DNA of 64,000 nt from contig CM017561.1 in NCBI GenBank assembly GCA_007844125.1, positions 59,485,715 through 59,549,714 on the forward strand, in the 5' to 3' direction. Positions within the stretch are counted from its first letter, which is position 1. Every line of letters starts with the position of its first letter. Shown piece by piece: positions 1 through 12,226 of the stretch. The translations under genes were made by a program, and so were the position numbers. The notes under the pieces were generated by a model that saw nothing but the letters and a program-made list of their open reading frames with translations, ran no database searches and was not told where the DNA came from. The stretch is from Sinonovacula constricta (lineage: Eukaryota; Mollusca; Bivalvia; Cardiida; Solecurtidae).

Positions 1-2690
1 GAATCCGGGTATAACAGAAAATCACATTAACTCATTTACATTAACAAAAAATCACTTTTCTTCAAACAACTTAAATAATTAATTTGAATGATTCAAGTTG
101 ATGAACTTATGTCTGATTTTATATTACCGTCGATATATTGTTTGATGAATTTTCTTTTATTTAAAGAAATATATCCTTAAATACCCTATAAATTTATTTA
201 ATAACAGCTTTCATTGTCTTTGTTTTTATTTATAAATGGAAATTAATTTTTTTAACATTATGTTTGACATTATCTTTTATCTAAAAATAATAAAATAACT
301 GCGGTGCATCCTACGAATAAACCTTAGCCTTAACATTTCATTTTGGTAGATGTTAACATTGCCATTGACTTGAAATGCCAGCCAGACACATAATTAAGTT
401 ATTCGGAAAGCCAATAAAAAATGAATATCGAACTATACACTGGAGTATGTCACATTCCAAATCGTATCTGAAATAAATGTTTACAGCTAGTTCACTAACC
501 TAACACCTCAGCAATAAATTGGTAAGTAGGCGAACAGCAAAATTAAAGCTTATTTTTAAACATGTCGAAGCACTTGGACCGTTCAGATAGTATTTAATGA
601 CAATAAAATGCTCCTTTGAAACTATACTGCTTTTTCTGTGTCTGACTTTCTGTTCATAGAAAACTCTCCGGTTGATAAAAACAGCTTTGTCTTCAAGTGA
701 AGGAGATGTGGTTAAGCAATAGCACACATATGTCTTTAAAACTTTTTGTATTTCAAAACATCGATATTGTTGTGAATTTATTGACATAATGTGCAGTTTT
801 ATATGCAAAACAAATAGAAATTGTTAGAAATGTCTAGATAATTAGGATATTACTGTCTTTTCAACCTAGTAAAGATAACGCAATCATTAAGAAATTAAAA
901 AAAAAAATCAATCAACGGTGCTATGATTACTTGTTTATGGCGCTTCGTCTTCAATGAAAGGCAAAAGGTGACCTACGAAATGACGAAGTTTTCGATTCGT
1001 ATTTCTGATTTCTACACTTTGCTATGTTTTCTTGGAGCTACAGCAAAAAGAAAATATTCCAAATCGAAAAGTCGCCAACACGTCGTAGCCGTTAATATTT
1101 ATTTTGATTTGATTTATCATCAACAATATAACTACATATAAGTCAACCTAGCAAGCTTCAATTCAATCTCATTCTATTATTTTTGGATGCCGTGAACTGA
1201 GAATCTGGGAAAAAGCCAATTTGCATTCATAAAGATCTGGAATAATTATGATTGGAAACAGAATCCTAAAGGTATGATTGAATATTACCATAAAAATGAT
1301 TGAAAAAGTGCAATTAACAAACCTAGACTACAAACACCATCAGAAAAAAGGCAAGACAAGCTTTTCACTACATCAAAAATATTTTGTGTGAAAATTGTGC
1401 AAAAAGATTTTAATTTATACTGATTTTAGTCTAACAAAGTAAACACAAAACTGATAATACACGAGTTATTATCTTCATCTTCCATTTAACAGATTTGACT
1501 GCAAACTGATGAAATATTTAATAAATAAGCAGAGAAAAATCGATGTAGTTTTTGGTATTTATATACGGCAGAAAATATATATGGATGAAAAATCAAAAGC
1601 AACATTTCACACTTTCCATGCATTATGTTTATGATAATGCAGATTAAAAATTATTTTTTTTATCTTTATGCTAGAAAAAACATAAGGCCAGTCAACACGA
1701 CCACCTTCTAAAATATATATGATACGTAACATGTATATTATCTAGAATAACTGTCAAACGCCACACTTTAATGGAAAAAAGACAAACCAGAAAAACATGT
1801 TGGTCTATAATAGAATGTATAATTATACGGCAGTATTTTGCTTGTAAGTGAACTATTAATGTCATTTAAAATATTGCTAATCATTTTTGAATGGTAGTGA
1901 GACAACCATAAAGCAAAAACAATGTTATATTTATATAAACATGACGACTCATTAGCTGTTGGGTCTTTAAGAATGACATATTGAAGATCGCATATTTGAT
2001 GTATTTGACAGCCATGCCAACTTTAAACTGAGTTAAATAAATTCTTATTAAGTTAATCAACCGAAATAGCATCCCAGTAACAGACATATTTGTCTTCAGC
2101 TCTCTTCGGCAATTCCATTGTGAGTACGTACTCACAATTACAAATACATATGTCATGCCTTACATTAACCGCTTTCTGCACTACTATATATTAATGTTGG
2201 AGTTATCTAAACTGCCTACGGATGTAGTATGGTGCTTAATGCATTTATATATTACAACATTACATTTAAAACACATCATTACAATGATGTTATTTCGTCC
2301 CTTTGTACCTAGTTTACTGTACAATAATTTTAGGAAGTTCTTACATAGCAGACCTACAACAAGAAACCAGAATACATAATAATGTGCTAGTTTATATAAC
2401 TTTTATATCAATTATAACTTACTATCTAGTATGTTATTATATCATCCGCTAAATCAACAAGAATCAAACACACATAGTTATATCGCATACACTTACCATA
2501 CAAAGTTTTGATTTATTATGAAATGGCTTTTACTGCTTAGTCTATCACCGCGTGGGCCTTAATGTGGGAATATCTTTCAGCTGACCAGCGGAGAGTCGGT
2601 GCTATAAACCAGACATTTACCTGCTACAGACATTTGTATTCCACCAAAATCGCTGGACGCCATTATGATTATCATAATTAATCGCTGCGA
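1..2690. other. AT-rich stretch without recognised gene
   Basis: I see no recognisable protein, RNA gene or repeat family here. The open frames on both strands are short, rich in codons expected from AT-rich DNA, and show no domain or motif. Intergenic or intronic DNA is the simplest reading. Confidence 0.6.
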
Positions 2691-2697
2691 TATATAA

Positions 2698-2699
2698 AC

Positions 2700-2788
<89 letters not shown>
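2698..2788. repeat. (CA)n microsatellite
   Basis: About 85 bases of almost pure CA dinucleotide with a few CG and TA interruptions at the edges. The cysteine/valine open frame that reads through it on the minus strand is produced by the repeat alone. Confidence 0.97.
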
Positions 2789-2790
<2 letters not shown>

Positions 2791-4139
2791 CAAACAATTA
2801 TTGACATTTTATTTATTTTGTTATTTTAGGGGGAGCTGGGGGTAGAAAGACGTCGACTCGTGCAATGCGCGAAAATATGAAATATTAGTGCCTTAACAAT
2901 TGGTGAAAAATTGGCATTTGTGTATGATTTATATTCGATAGGCTGTGTTTTTTTTCGGTGGTTTTTAACAATAAATATATGCGATAAAGACACTTACACT
3001 TGAATAAAATGATGCGAGTTACCTTAAAATAATAAGAACGATTATGAATAGCTATATGGATGACCTAGTTAGTGCACGTAGATGCCTTTTTACGGTGAAA
3101 ACGTGATGTTTCAGGTAATATTTTGTGGTTATCGTGCACTAAAAGTATGAGACAGAAAGAAACAAGGAAGGTGTCTGGTAGGCTAACAATCACTTTCACC
3201 AACCCATGAACATTTTCAATGTAGCTTGCTTGCTTCTCTACTTTATTTTGTATGAATTACAATCAACGTGTTATCTTCTCATTCTGCCATGCCTTCGTTC
3301 GATTCGGTTTCCTCTTTTTCTTTTAGAAAATGGCATTGTTTGCTTTAAAATAAAATAGCAAACTAGATTTTGGTTTCATTTTGCAATATAGTAGGAGCAC
3401 ATTCACTAATTCCATGCCTCCTTATTCACGAAACAGAATTGCAATAAAATCTTATCATGACAGTCATTACAAGTCATCTGGGTGTGATAACTGCTGTGAG
3501 GAGTACAAGTCAAGTGAAGTCTGATGTTTACTTATACGCTGGCCGGACATCACATCTTAGAAGACAACTGTATCATATTCACAGAATACTAAGCATTAAT
3601 AATACTATTAAGCAGTTATTTAGTAGATTAAGTTTATTTGCTATGATGTTTGTTTCAAATTTTAGCCACGATCTTTCCATTAAAACATTGTTAAACAAAT
3701 AGGTCATTTTTTTCTAATTCGCTAATTCAAAGATTACTTATTTGAAAAAGCACGCTGATCAGACTCTCACGTGTAGCCTGTTCCGTTTAATGTGACCATT
3801 TTTGCTATTATTTGTAAATATTTTGTTAGCAGCAGTATATACGGAACAATATAAGACATTTTCAAGTTAATGAAAAATTAAGAAGGACATGTGAGCTTAT
3901 TGTGACAGAGCAAACTGCATGCCAATACATGTTCAGAATGGGTTTCAGTCAGAGCCATTAAATACAAGACACGTCAGCCATAATACTTGATAGATAAGGC
4001 CATAATGACATCTTTTTCACATTCATCAGATGATATTTAAAACATTGCTTTGTTTCATAAAAAGATTTATTTTTTAACATGCGTTCATTTTAGATTTATA
4101 TACAAAACTGTCCAAGGGATGTCGAATTCTTAAAGCTAA
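2789..4139. other. AT-rich stretch without recognised gene
   Basis: No motif, RNA gene or known element could be recognised. An 81-codon plus-strand frame at 3457-3702 has no similarity I recognise and no flanking splice or promoter signal that would support it. Confidence 0.5.
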
Positions 4140-4445
4140 GATTTGGCGTCATAAAAAAAAGGGTGACATAATTAAAAACGATGTCCACATTGTATTCAGT
4201 GGTGTGAAGTATTATTTACATAAAAACAACAATAAAAATCTTGTTAAAAAGAAATAGATTTCTCCAGGGAAAACAACCAGAGAAATAGGGTAAATGGTTG
4301 TAGCATCAAGTAGATGAAATGTACGTACCAAAGTTTAATGTAGGTAAAAGAAAAATACACGTTACACTCCCGATCGAATGAATTAAAAGACAACACAAAT
4401 TACATACACGGTGAAATTTTACACGACCGTGTGTATGCGGTACTA
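4140..4445 (-). repeat. Outer part of local interspersed repeat family, diverged copy
   Basis: On the minus strand this matches the outer end of the repeat copies at 14076-14711 and 16846-17462: the shared blocks include the cacggngaga/acgacc edge, the block around AATTCATCC, and the stretch near GACGTCA. It lacks the inner hairpin-bearing part. The open frames across it on both strands follow the repeat and are probably not genes. Divergence from the other copies is much higher than between those copies, so this is an old insertion. Confidence 0.65.
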
Positions 4446-5032
4446 TGGGTATATTGACAGAATCTTTAAAACCAGTCTCTTTAAGAATACCTATCATGTA
4501 CAATAATGTATGCAAAGCAAGCAATTGTATAGCCCCAGACAATGAGGTTAGCTTTATGCCAAGAAACAGGATATTCACAGCAGTAACTTCAGAGAATATA
4601 AGATTACGAGACAATCGTATGAAAGAAATACAAGTGCAATCGTTGTGATGAGTTACGTGACAGTACAGCTCTTTAAACTGCCCTGTAAAATAAACACAGT
4701 TTGTTCGTTCAAAAGCACACAAACCCGCGGAGACATAAACGTACAACCGCACAAAGCATACACAAACCCGCACACGGGCGCACACATCATAACATACGTG
4801 TTTATATCGATACAATTGTCTGTTTCCGAAACCTATTTATCATTTAAAAATCGTTAATCTGAAAGCAAATTAAAAATTGTGAAAGAGTCGTAAGAGCAAA
4901 CTAAAGTTATGCACTCTTATACAAAAATACAGCTAGTTAATTAACGAAACCCTTATAAATAAATATAAGACTTGCCTAACTTTCATATACTATACCAAAA
5001 TCATCAAAGACACTAAGATAAAAACAATGTGA

Positions 5033-5033
<1 letters not shown>
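4446..5033. other. AT-rich stretch without recognised gene
   Basis: Nothing recognisable apart from short chance frames. It separates the repeat fragment on its left from the ATT microsatellite on its right. Confidence 0.5.
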
Positions 5034-5068
<35 letters not shown>

Positions 5069-5078
5069 CATTATTATA

Positions 5079-5143
<65 letters not shown>

Positions 5144-5151
5144 TATCATTA
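5034..5151. repeat. (ATT)n microsatellite abutting the LINE 3' end
   Basis: About 115 bases of ATT trinucleotide with few interruptions; on the minus strand it reads (TAA)n. It lies directly downstream of the 3' untranslated region of the minus-strand LINE fragment, so it is either that element's own 3' tail or the microsatellite it inserted into. The poly-Asn frame through it is an artefact. Confidence 0.93.
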
Positions 5152-6180
5152 CCATATTTTAAGGTGCCTTTGTCACAATAGTGTTCAAAGGCATGTAGCA
5201 AAATATAAAATTGTAACTAAACCATTGACAAGAAATAAAACAAATGTAGCAATTGGCAATGATAGATAAAACATTTAGAATATAAAAGAAATTAGTACAA
5301 ATGAGCATTAACAAAATGTGTGTTTTCATAGCCCTCGTAAAGCTTGGCAGTGTTGAAAGGGCCCTGATATTAACAGGAAGGCTGTTCCATAGCCTCGGGG
5401 CAGCAGAATAAAAGGATCTCCCCCTAGGCGTGACTTGGTCCTAGGTGTGACCAGGAGTAGCTGATCACCGGAGCGAAGAGGTCTGCTCGGTTGATAGATA
5501 TTGATCATATCTGATATGTAGGCTGGTGCAGTGCCATTGATCGCACGGAAAGTATGCACCAGAACCTTGTAGGCGATTCGACTACTTACTGGTAACCAGT
5601 GCAAATCCACAAGAATTGGAGAAATTCGGTCAGAGTGCTTCGCGCCGATGATAAGACGAGCTGCCGAATTTTTAACTCTTTGTAAACAGTGGATGAGGTT
5701 ATTTGGAAGGCCAGTTAACATTGCGTTACAATAGTCCAAGCGTGAAGTAATGTGTCCATGAACCATTTTAGTGAGATTTCAGAAAAGCAGCGTCCTTAAA
5801 TGCATAAAGCAAGACCGTGCAACTGATTTATCTTGATGGTCCATAGAGATTGTGCAGTCAAACACAACACCAAGATTTCTTACAGATTCACTGGATCTGA
5901 CAGAAATGCCATTGATGGTGATAGAAATATCAAATATGTCCTGTGATGACCTCTTATGCGCAGAAAGCAATACTTCGGTTTGATCGCTATTGAGCTTAAG
6001 AAAGTTGGTATCCATCCATGTGCGGATGTCCTCCAAAAGGCTTCTAGGCGCTAGACAGCTTGTTCGCAATTCACAACACATTCGCTCTTAAAGAAGCCGT
6101 ACAATTGTGTATCGTCAGCATACATGTAGTAGTCCAGGCCATGTGATATAAAAGTTAAACCTTTATTAAAGTTGTTTTCT
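5152..6180 (-). mobile_element. 5'-truncated CR1/L2-like non-LTR retrotransposon (LINE)
   Basis: The minus strand carries the C-terminal half of a LINE reverse transcriptase followed by roughly 170 bases of 3' untranslated sequence and a (TAA)n tail. The 5' edge lies near 6150-6180, just before the catalytic motif, giving the 5' truncation typical of target-primed reverse transcription. The CR1/L2 assignment rests on the post-RT signature (SRLDYCN, then a [15 protein letters not shown] and an HWLPV..RI.YKVL block). Frame breaks show that it is dead. No target-site duplication could be assigned because the 3' side is a microsatellite. Confidence 0.88.
5326..6180 (-). pseudogene. LINE reverse transcriptase, C-terminal part, frameshifted
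   Basis: Reading the minus strand from about 6180, the frame gives ISHGLDYY, then MYADDTQLYGFF, with the RT catalytic YADD box at 6111-6122. After a shift it continues at 6081-5779 with WMDTNFLKLNSDQTEVLL (the WM..N.LKLN..KTE box of CR1/L2 RTs) and SVRNLGVVFD. A second shift near 5767-5779 leads into [14 protein letters not shown] and [18 protein letters not shown], ending at 5326. The palm after motif C, thumb and C-terminal domain are thus present; fingers, motifs A and B and the endonuclease are missing. At least two frame breaks make it non-functional, unless some are sequencing errors. Confidence 0.88.
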
Positions 6181-8850
6181 AGTTCAAATAACTTAATGAC
6201 ATGCATTATCTATCAAATTGTTGGTAAGAAATTTTAATGCTATGAGAATGACAACGCAAAAACTCCGACACTAACATGTAGTCTATTCCCAACTGACTTC
6301 TTATTAGCAACAAAACGTTCGCTAAAAGATCATTTAGATTTTAAATTGTATACCTTAATCAACAATGCCAATCTGGAAAAGGGTTTACTTTTATGTTTGT
6401 TTCGTAAATGAACTGAATAAATCTCCCAGTAAATGAAACAATTTAATGTCATTAGTTTTGTCGTCTCCAACTAATAAGTAAAGACATGATATACTCATAT
6501 TATTATTAAAACATATAAATAGGACTTGGCAAAAGTTTGACGCCTTCCAGTTTGTTTTTTTATTCCCTAACTTACCACATTTTCTACACACGATTTAAGA
6601 ATATATACCAACCAGTCGTGAAACAGTCCTCAAACAATACGCCTACGACAACATCCCACAGTTGAGTAGGGAAGAATGTTTTTTAATTATCTTCCAATGT
6701 AATGACCTCTGATTTTATGATACAATTAGCAATGCATTTTACTCTTTTATTGTATCGAGTTTATATATCAAATTCTTTGTTAAGCATAGGTTTTCGCTTA
6801 TGGTCCTAAGGAAAATAAATATGTCATTTGTGGCAGGTGTGACTACCATGGTTTACTATTTATGTTATTGTTAGTCTAAGTAGTCCTTTTACAATCTCAA
6901 AGACGCATAAACAACTGAGATATAATATCAGAGTATATAGTTTATTTCTATTGTTATAATATATCCCGCATTTCTCAGTATTAGGTTCTAATTTTTATCA
7001 ACATGTATATGATAACGACAGGGCTATCCAATATTGCATAGGCATACACGTAATATGTATCATATATTATATGAAATTAATATGGCGATTTCATGTTGTC
7101 GGTGCCATTGTTGTTGGGTTTTTTGTCCTAAAAAATCAACGACAAACTGTTTCATTGACCCGAGTCTAAATATTAATTTACAGAAGAGAAATCAGTTATG
7201 CTCAACTAAAATAGTTTGATACAGTCACTTTATTTTTGCTTTAGTATTAAAACAAATAATCCTTCGATTAACAACACCAAAATGCAGAAAAAGGAGAGCG
7301 CGCTTAGGGCATCAAAGTGGTGTTGTGCCAGCCTTACAGGAAGCTTACAAGTACAACAAGAACAAGTAACCGTAAACTCCAGTGGTTAATTGTATACACA
7401 GTGATTACATGCAACCAGAGAGTTTGGTAAACAAATATGTTTTGGTTTATTTTCTGGTTGGCTACTGTATAACAATTTCGTTTTTTAAACCGGTTCCAGT
7501 GTTAACCATTTTTGTTAACTATAATCGTGCCTCCAGGGGCCTGTAAAAATTAAAAACCAAAAATAATTAATGGCCGCTTGTCTAGAAGAACTAATGAAAA
7601 TGTAGCATTATGGGGAATTTTTGGATTAAAATTAAATAGTTTGGTTACGTTAGCTAACGGTTAACTGCAATTTGATAAATAAGTAACAACTTTGGTTAAC
7701 GTTAAACTTAACCTGGTGTTAGAAGATAACCAACGGTTATTTTAATCATTGTTTATACACTTTGGTGCAGGTTGAAGTATATACTACCAATAAGTACTAA
7801 CTAAATCATTAAAGTGTTAGTTTATATTTGGTTCCTGTATTCATTAAGGATGTCTGTTTGAAAAAAAAACCCATTCATTTCTTAAGTAATTTCTTAATTT
7901 AATTCTTATTTTACATTAAATCATCGTGCTTACTCGTTGCTCCCTATTCACATTACACATGCATTAAAGACGACGTGTTAATAAGAGTTAATGCCTGGAA
8001 AGAAACATAGAACTGTTAAAACGTAATTATTTGACGGTGTCGCTTATGACACATAATGATGAGAGCTGAAATAAAACCACTGCTGTTTTAACTAACATCA
8101 TACCATAATTTGGAATTTTAGTGCTGCCATATACTGTAAAATACGAATGCCGTCACATACTAGGACCGTCTACTGTCATTTGCTCTGAATGCATAACTTC
8201 AGTGTTAAGCATGGCAAAACAAGAATTTAGTATAATTCGGCACTACATACAATAACTCTAGATGAATAATACATTTGCAAACAAATATAGAAGCCCTGTT
8301 ATTGCAGCTTATCTATTGGTGCTATGACAGTTTAGGGAAATAACGTAACTAACACATACTCACGATCAGAATTTAGGGAATATGGTCTATCGTATCTTTA
8401 TTCCTACACAGTTACTTGTGTCCGTGCAATTGAAAGTCAACCATTTTAAATTTAATGGACAAGTGAAATTTGTTTTATCTTAAACTAACCAAATTTGAAG
8501 ATTCGTGCGCGGGCATTTCATTGTGTTCGTTCCAAATTGTTATTGGTGCTTAAAAATTGCAAGACAATTCAACACCGTCGTCCTTTCAAGAGCGCTTTAG
8601 TATTTGTTGTATTGTTATAGCATACCTTTTATCGATTTCTAATAATCACTGCTTGTAAAAGCGCTGTAGACCGGTATACTGACCCTTTTACCGACTGACC
8701 ATTACCAGGAGGTATCTCTGTTTAGTATTATTTTATAATAAAATGTCTTAGAGATTTTGTCATTTTTATAGAAATGTACAGTGAATGACTCTATGACTAA
8801 CCTTCCTACTAGCAGTAATCAGACATTTTTCACCTTAATATAAAATTGAC
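6181..8850. other. AT-rich stretch without recognised gene; cluster of GTTAAC palindromes
   Basis: No coding or RNA feature was recognised. Between about 7480 and 7740 the sequence has several short self-complementary blocks built on GTTAAC (for example GGTTAACGTTAAACTTAACC), which could be edges of an unrecognised DNA transposon or chance in AT-rich DNA. Confidence 0.45.
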
Positions 8851-8933
8851 GTCTTAACTATGCTATTATCATATCAAACAAAATAATAATAACAAACAAA
8901 AAATATTAGCGTGACCAGACGTGACGTGACGTA
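8851..8933 (-). repeat. Split direct repeat B2 (element 3' end)
   Basis: Direct repeat of 9501-9578: both begin gtct, share actatgctattatcatatc and the gtgaccagacgtg block, and end near gta. It forms the downstream terminus of the Ngaro-like element on the minus strand. Confidence 0.87.
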
Positions 8934-9226
8934 TTTATTCGCAAACACGAGTCGAAGACGTCAATTTTTGCAGCAAAACCAATAGTACACATTTATGCAA
9001 TTGCATATACATGTTTTCTTCCAAACAGATAATGCTCAACTGCGATAAGACTCGCTAGGAAAAAACAGAGAATTTTACTCTGGAAACCTGTGCCACACTT
9101 GTCACTTGTCTATCACGGAGTGTGTGGCTTCACTCTGAGCCATCTGTAATGACACTGTAATGCTATTTTGTATATCATCTGTACACATAATCATTGTTTC
9201 ATATGTAAATACATATGTATATATAA

Positions 9227-9229
<3 letters not shown>

Positions 9230-9320
<91 letters not shown>
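9230..9320. repeat. (CA)n microsatellite in the A2-B2 spacer
   Basis: About 80 bases of pure CA flanked on both sides by TA-rich tracts. It sits between repeats A2 and B2 of the Ngaro-like element. Open frames through it on both strands are artefacts. Confidence 0.95.
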
Positions 9321-9324
<4 letters not shown>

Positions 9325-9329
9325 TTATA

Positions 9330-9500
9330 AACGGCCTTGCCAGTGCGAAGTGGTAGAATGACCAGCATTACACATTCGACTAACTTATATACACCATTTA
9401 CGCACGATAAGCTCGTGCGCTATATGAGATCCAGCAGTAAATATCCGCAACGTTTCAGACAAACATTTCACGCTATACTACGAAACGCGTGAAATTAATA
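9330..9500 (-). repeat. Split direct repeat A2
   Basis: A 171-base direct repeat of 12945-13118, beginning at aacggcc and ending gaaattaata, with shared blocks such as catacgcacgataagctcgtg-like and gaaacgcgtg. It abuts B1 at 9500/9501; that B1-A2 junction is the internal join expected of the split-repeat design. Confidence 0.9.
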
Positions 9501-9578
9501 GTCTATACTATGCTATTATCATATCAAACAAAATATTAATAACAAACACAAGATATTTGTGTGACCAGACGTGGCGTA
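9501..9578 (-). repeat. Split direct repeat B1
   Basis: A 78-base direct repeat of B2 (8851-8933), differing by a few substitutions and small indels, directly joined to A2. It lies downstream of the recombinase stop at 9641. Confidence 0.88.
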
Positions 9579-9640
9579 TAGAAAATTAAAAGAGCGGGCT
9601 GGTGAGAAAATTGTTATGTTAGGTATTTATTTTTATATAC

Positions 9641-10624
9641 CTAGCAATTTTGACCTGAAAGCCTACTGTCTAATGAATCTGCCACATAACGATCTTTACT
9701 GCTATCGCTCTTCCAACGACCATGCCTTTTCCAGCATCTATCGTTCACGCCTGCGTTTGCTGCAGCTGTAGCGCCGCCAGACCGTAATGAATGTAAACCT
9801 ATGTCCAAATCTCCAGCCACAAGTCTCAGCTGGGAAATCAAACATTCTCTTGTTCTAGTATAGCTTAAAGGTTTATCTTTATAAATAAGCTTACAGCAAT
9901 TTTCCGATTTAAAACAAGGTCTAAATAAATATTTTTGACCGTCAGTAGACAGCCCTGATACGGTCAAATATCTTGATAACATCATGTATGGACAAGCGAC
10001 TGAATCGCCTTTAGACACAACTACCACATTTCCGAATTTGTACTGCTCAGTTTTACTAGATCTAATGAAAATTGTAAAATGATCTGAATGGAAAGTAACA
10101 TCGTTGCATCGAATTTTACTAATTTATGCGGCAAATCCTAATAAAATCATACATACATGTAGGTCACTAACAATGAAAATATCACATGATTCTGTGTGTA
10201 AACTACAACGGTCCTTTAACATGTGTGATGTCATCGGTTGCTTCCTAGACACAGGATTAGTTCGAGCCCTTTTGGCTGTCTCTAGAAGATTCGTGACAAA
10301 CATGTTGTCTGTAAGATCCGAATGGCCACGTAAAGAATGAGCCCATTTGATACTGTACATTGTAGCAGATATAACCCTGTTAGTGTGCCTATTGTCAATT
10401 AAATCCGTTTAATAAAGCGCCAAATGGATATGTGATACAGGCATAGCGGAACCGCCTCTTGAAGTTATGAATGCTTCCCATTTTGAAAAATAATGAAAGT
10501 ACATTTTAGTTGTGCTACCACTTTTAGAATTAACCATATATATCGCTTTTTTGCCAGAAAGATCTCCGAAGTGATCCCAGCTTAAACCTGCTTTTTTTAT
10601 TTCATCGTCGAGGACTGACTTCAA
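9641..10624 (-). pseudogene. Tyrosine recombinase (YR) of the Ngaro-like element, broken
   Basis: The N-terminal core-binding part is read at 10624-10409 (LSWDHFGDLSGKKAIYMVNS). The catalytic part runs 10360-9641: SLRGHSDLTDN, TAKRARTNPVSRKQPMT, VCMILLGFAA, then an in-frame TAA at 10124-10126, then RCNDV, RSSKTEQYKFGNVVVVSKG and the signature GLHSLRSGGATAA with HSLR (the HxxR pair), HGRW and a terminal DRYV tyrosine. The segment after GFAA, where the first catalytic arginine (FLRxSE) belongs, is shorter than the family pattern, so that arginine appears deleted as well as interrupted by the stop. The role in the family is integration of the circular cDNA without DDE chemistry. Non-functional as written. 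Confidence 0.88.
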
Positions 10625-10643
10625 TCTCAGGCATGAAAATAAA

Positions 10644-11330
10644 TCACAGGCAGTTTACATTTCTTATAGCTATCAATCCAAATCTCAACGTTCTTCCATC
10701 AAATATGCCGTTTCTGTCCTTTCCTCTTTTGGTCAATACACCTGGTTGAAAACGAACACAACCTGTTACAAAAGCAGCTTTTTCGCCATTGCTAGAATAT
10801 AACATGGGCCAGTAAGATGCAGACTTCCATTTAGGTACTACCAAAGTGCATGTGCACATATACCTCAGTAGTTTATGTATACATTGCGAAATGAGCCTCG
10901 TCACTGTCCAAACACCTACTAAGTGTATCTTCTTTCTGGTTATCTGACCTAGGTATCCAATGTGGAAGCAGGGCTATGTCATTATTTCTACAAACATCGT
11001 ATATCTTGATTGATAAGACTTGTAAGTATAATTTCTTGCTACCAACTGATATGATTTTAAATACATTCTTATTATCTGTATTGATAATAACTCGCTGCCC
11101 TTCCAGGCTATCAACAGAAAATCGTACGTATCTATGTACTGCTTCTACCTCTCTACGAGTAGAGCTCATATTTGACTCTATATCTGACCATGAGCCTATG
11201 ACAAAGATGTCATCGTCGCCGGAAGGAAACCCGCCTTGCCACTACCAATGGCGTCACAGTACACGTGCACTTGGTTATCCTCAGCCTCTCGGTCCAACAA
11301 TGAACTAGCTTACAAAGCTCTCAAGTTTTC
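10644..11330 (-). pseudogene. RNase H domain and linker of the Ngaro-like element
   Basis: On the minus strand around 11290-11230 the frame reads VHVYCDAIGSGKAGFLP, carrying the first RNase H aspartate. After a shift comes SWSDIESNMSSTRREVEAVH (the conserved SS..RE glutamate box), VIINTDNKNV (second Asp), LPHWIPRSDNQKEDTLSR (last acidic box). The next frame at 10904-10644 gives CTLVVPKWKSASYWPML, the post-RNase-H block found in DIRS-order elements between RNase H and recombinase. The catalytic acidic residues are recognisable but lie in at least two frames. No methyltransferase motif is seen between this block and the recombinase. Confidence 0.83.
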
Positions 11331-11333
11331 CTT

Positions 11334-12226
11334 TCAGAAAACAAGCTCACCTATAGCTTCAGAGTTTATCAATACGGGAGCTTGCCAGTTCGCTCTATTA
11401 GCCACGCACTTGTAAAGGTAACGCGATCTTAATCTCACAATTTTCCCACTGCAATCTGCATTGAAATTAGCTGACCTACTATGCACGCTATTAACCGACG
11501 GGAAAAATAATACGCCCATTACTGATAGAAGCTAAAAGATCTTCTGTTAATGCCAACGATTATGCAATCCTTTCATCAGAGAACATGTAACATGTGGGTT
11601 ATCATAACCCACAAATACCCTAACCAAACCTGCCTTTGACTTGGTACCCACTGACACTTTTCGTCAGCAAGTAGAAACCCGAATTTACTTAGATCTTCTT
11701 GTATAAATTGACCTGCTTTTAAAGCTAAATCAATGAAGAGCCGCCTCCTATACCGTCATCTAAAAAGTTACTACCTGTAACCAATTTGATGTCCATTTTT
11801 TAATGGGAACTCTCAAAAGTTTTGTAAAAATCATTCCGGCAGTAGAAAGACCGAACGGGAGAACATTGAAGACGAAATATGTTATCTTTCCCTCAATCAC
11901 CAAGCTAAAACCCAGGTAAATGCGATGGTCTTCGAAAATCATGGCATGATTATATGCGCTTCTAATGTCAAAACTAAAACGGAAGTCATTTTTTGAAAAA
12001 CACTGACCGTGCCACGATGATCCTCGAGCCAAAATTTGTATATAAAAAGATTTAAATTTAAATGTCTGCAATCTAAAACTAATCTAAGCGTGTCCCTTTT
12101 GTTAAAAGCCACCGTCAATGGGTTAACAACATAAAGTCTTTGTGACACCTCACTGATGACATCCAATATGTAATCATTTGCATCGACACTTTCCCAATGT
12201 GTTGCCTTATCTCTCAGCTTACCCAC
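11334..12226 (-). pseudogene. Reverse transcriptase of the Ngaro-like element, frameshifted
   Basis: Frame 1 (12226-11990) gives VGKLRDKATHWESV, ANDYILDVI, VVNPLTVAFNK and LRLVLDCRHLNLNLF, the N-terminal RT signature of DIRS-order elements. Frame 2 (12020-11760) gives FSFDIRSAYNHA (motif A), YLGFS and NVLPFGLSTAGMIFTKLLR (motif B). A one-base shift in a T run then gives FLDDG (motif C, 11752-11766; Phe replaces the usual Tyr). The connection region follows at 11519-11334 (SVHSRSANFNA, IVRLRSRYLY). A stretch between YILDVI and VVNPL is shorter than usual, suggesting a deletion. All three catalytic aspartates are still encoded, but in different frames. Confidence 0.88.

Noticed and set aside
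2577..2807. Cys/Val-rich open frame through the CA repeat
   Set aside because: Produced entirely by the dinucleotide repeat.
5013..5201. Poly-Asn open frame
   Set aside because: Translation of the ATT microsatellite on the minus strand.
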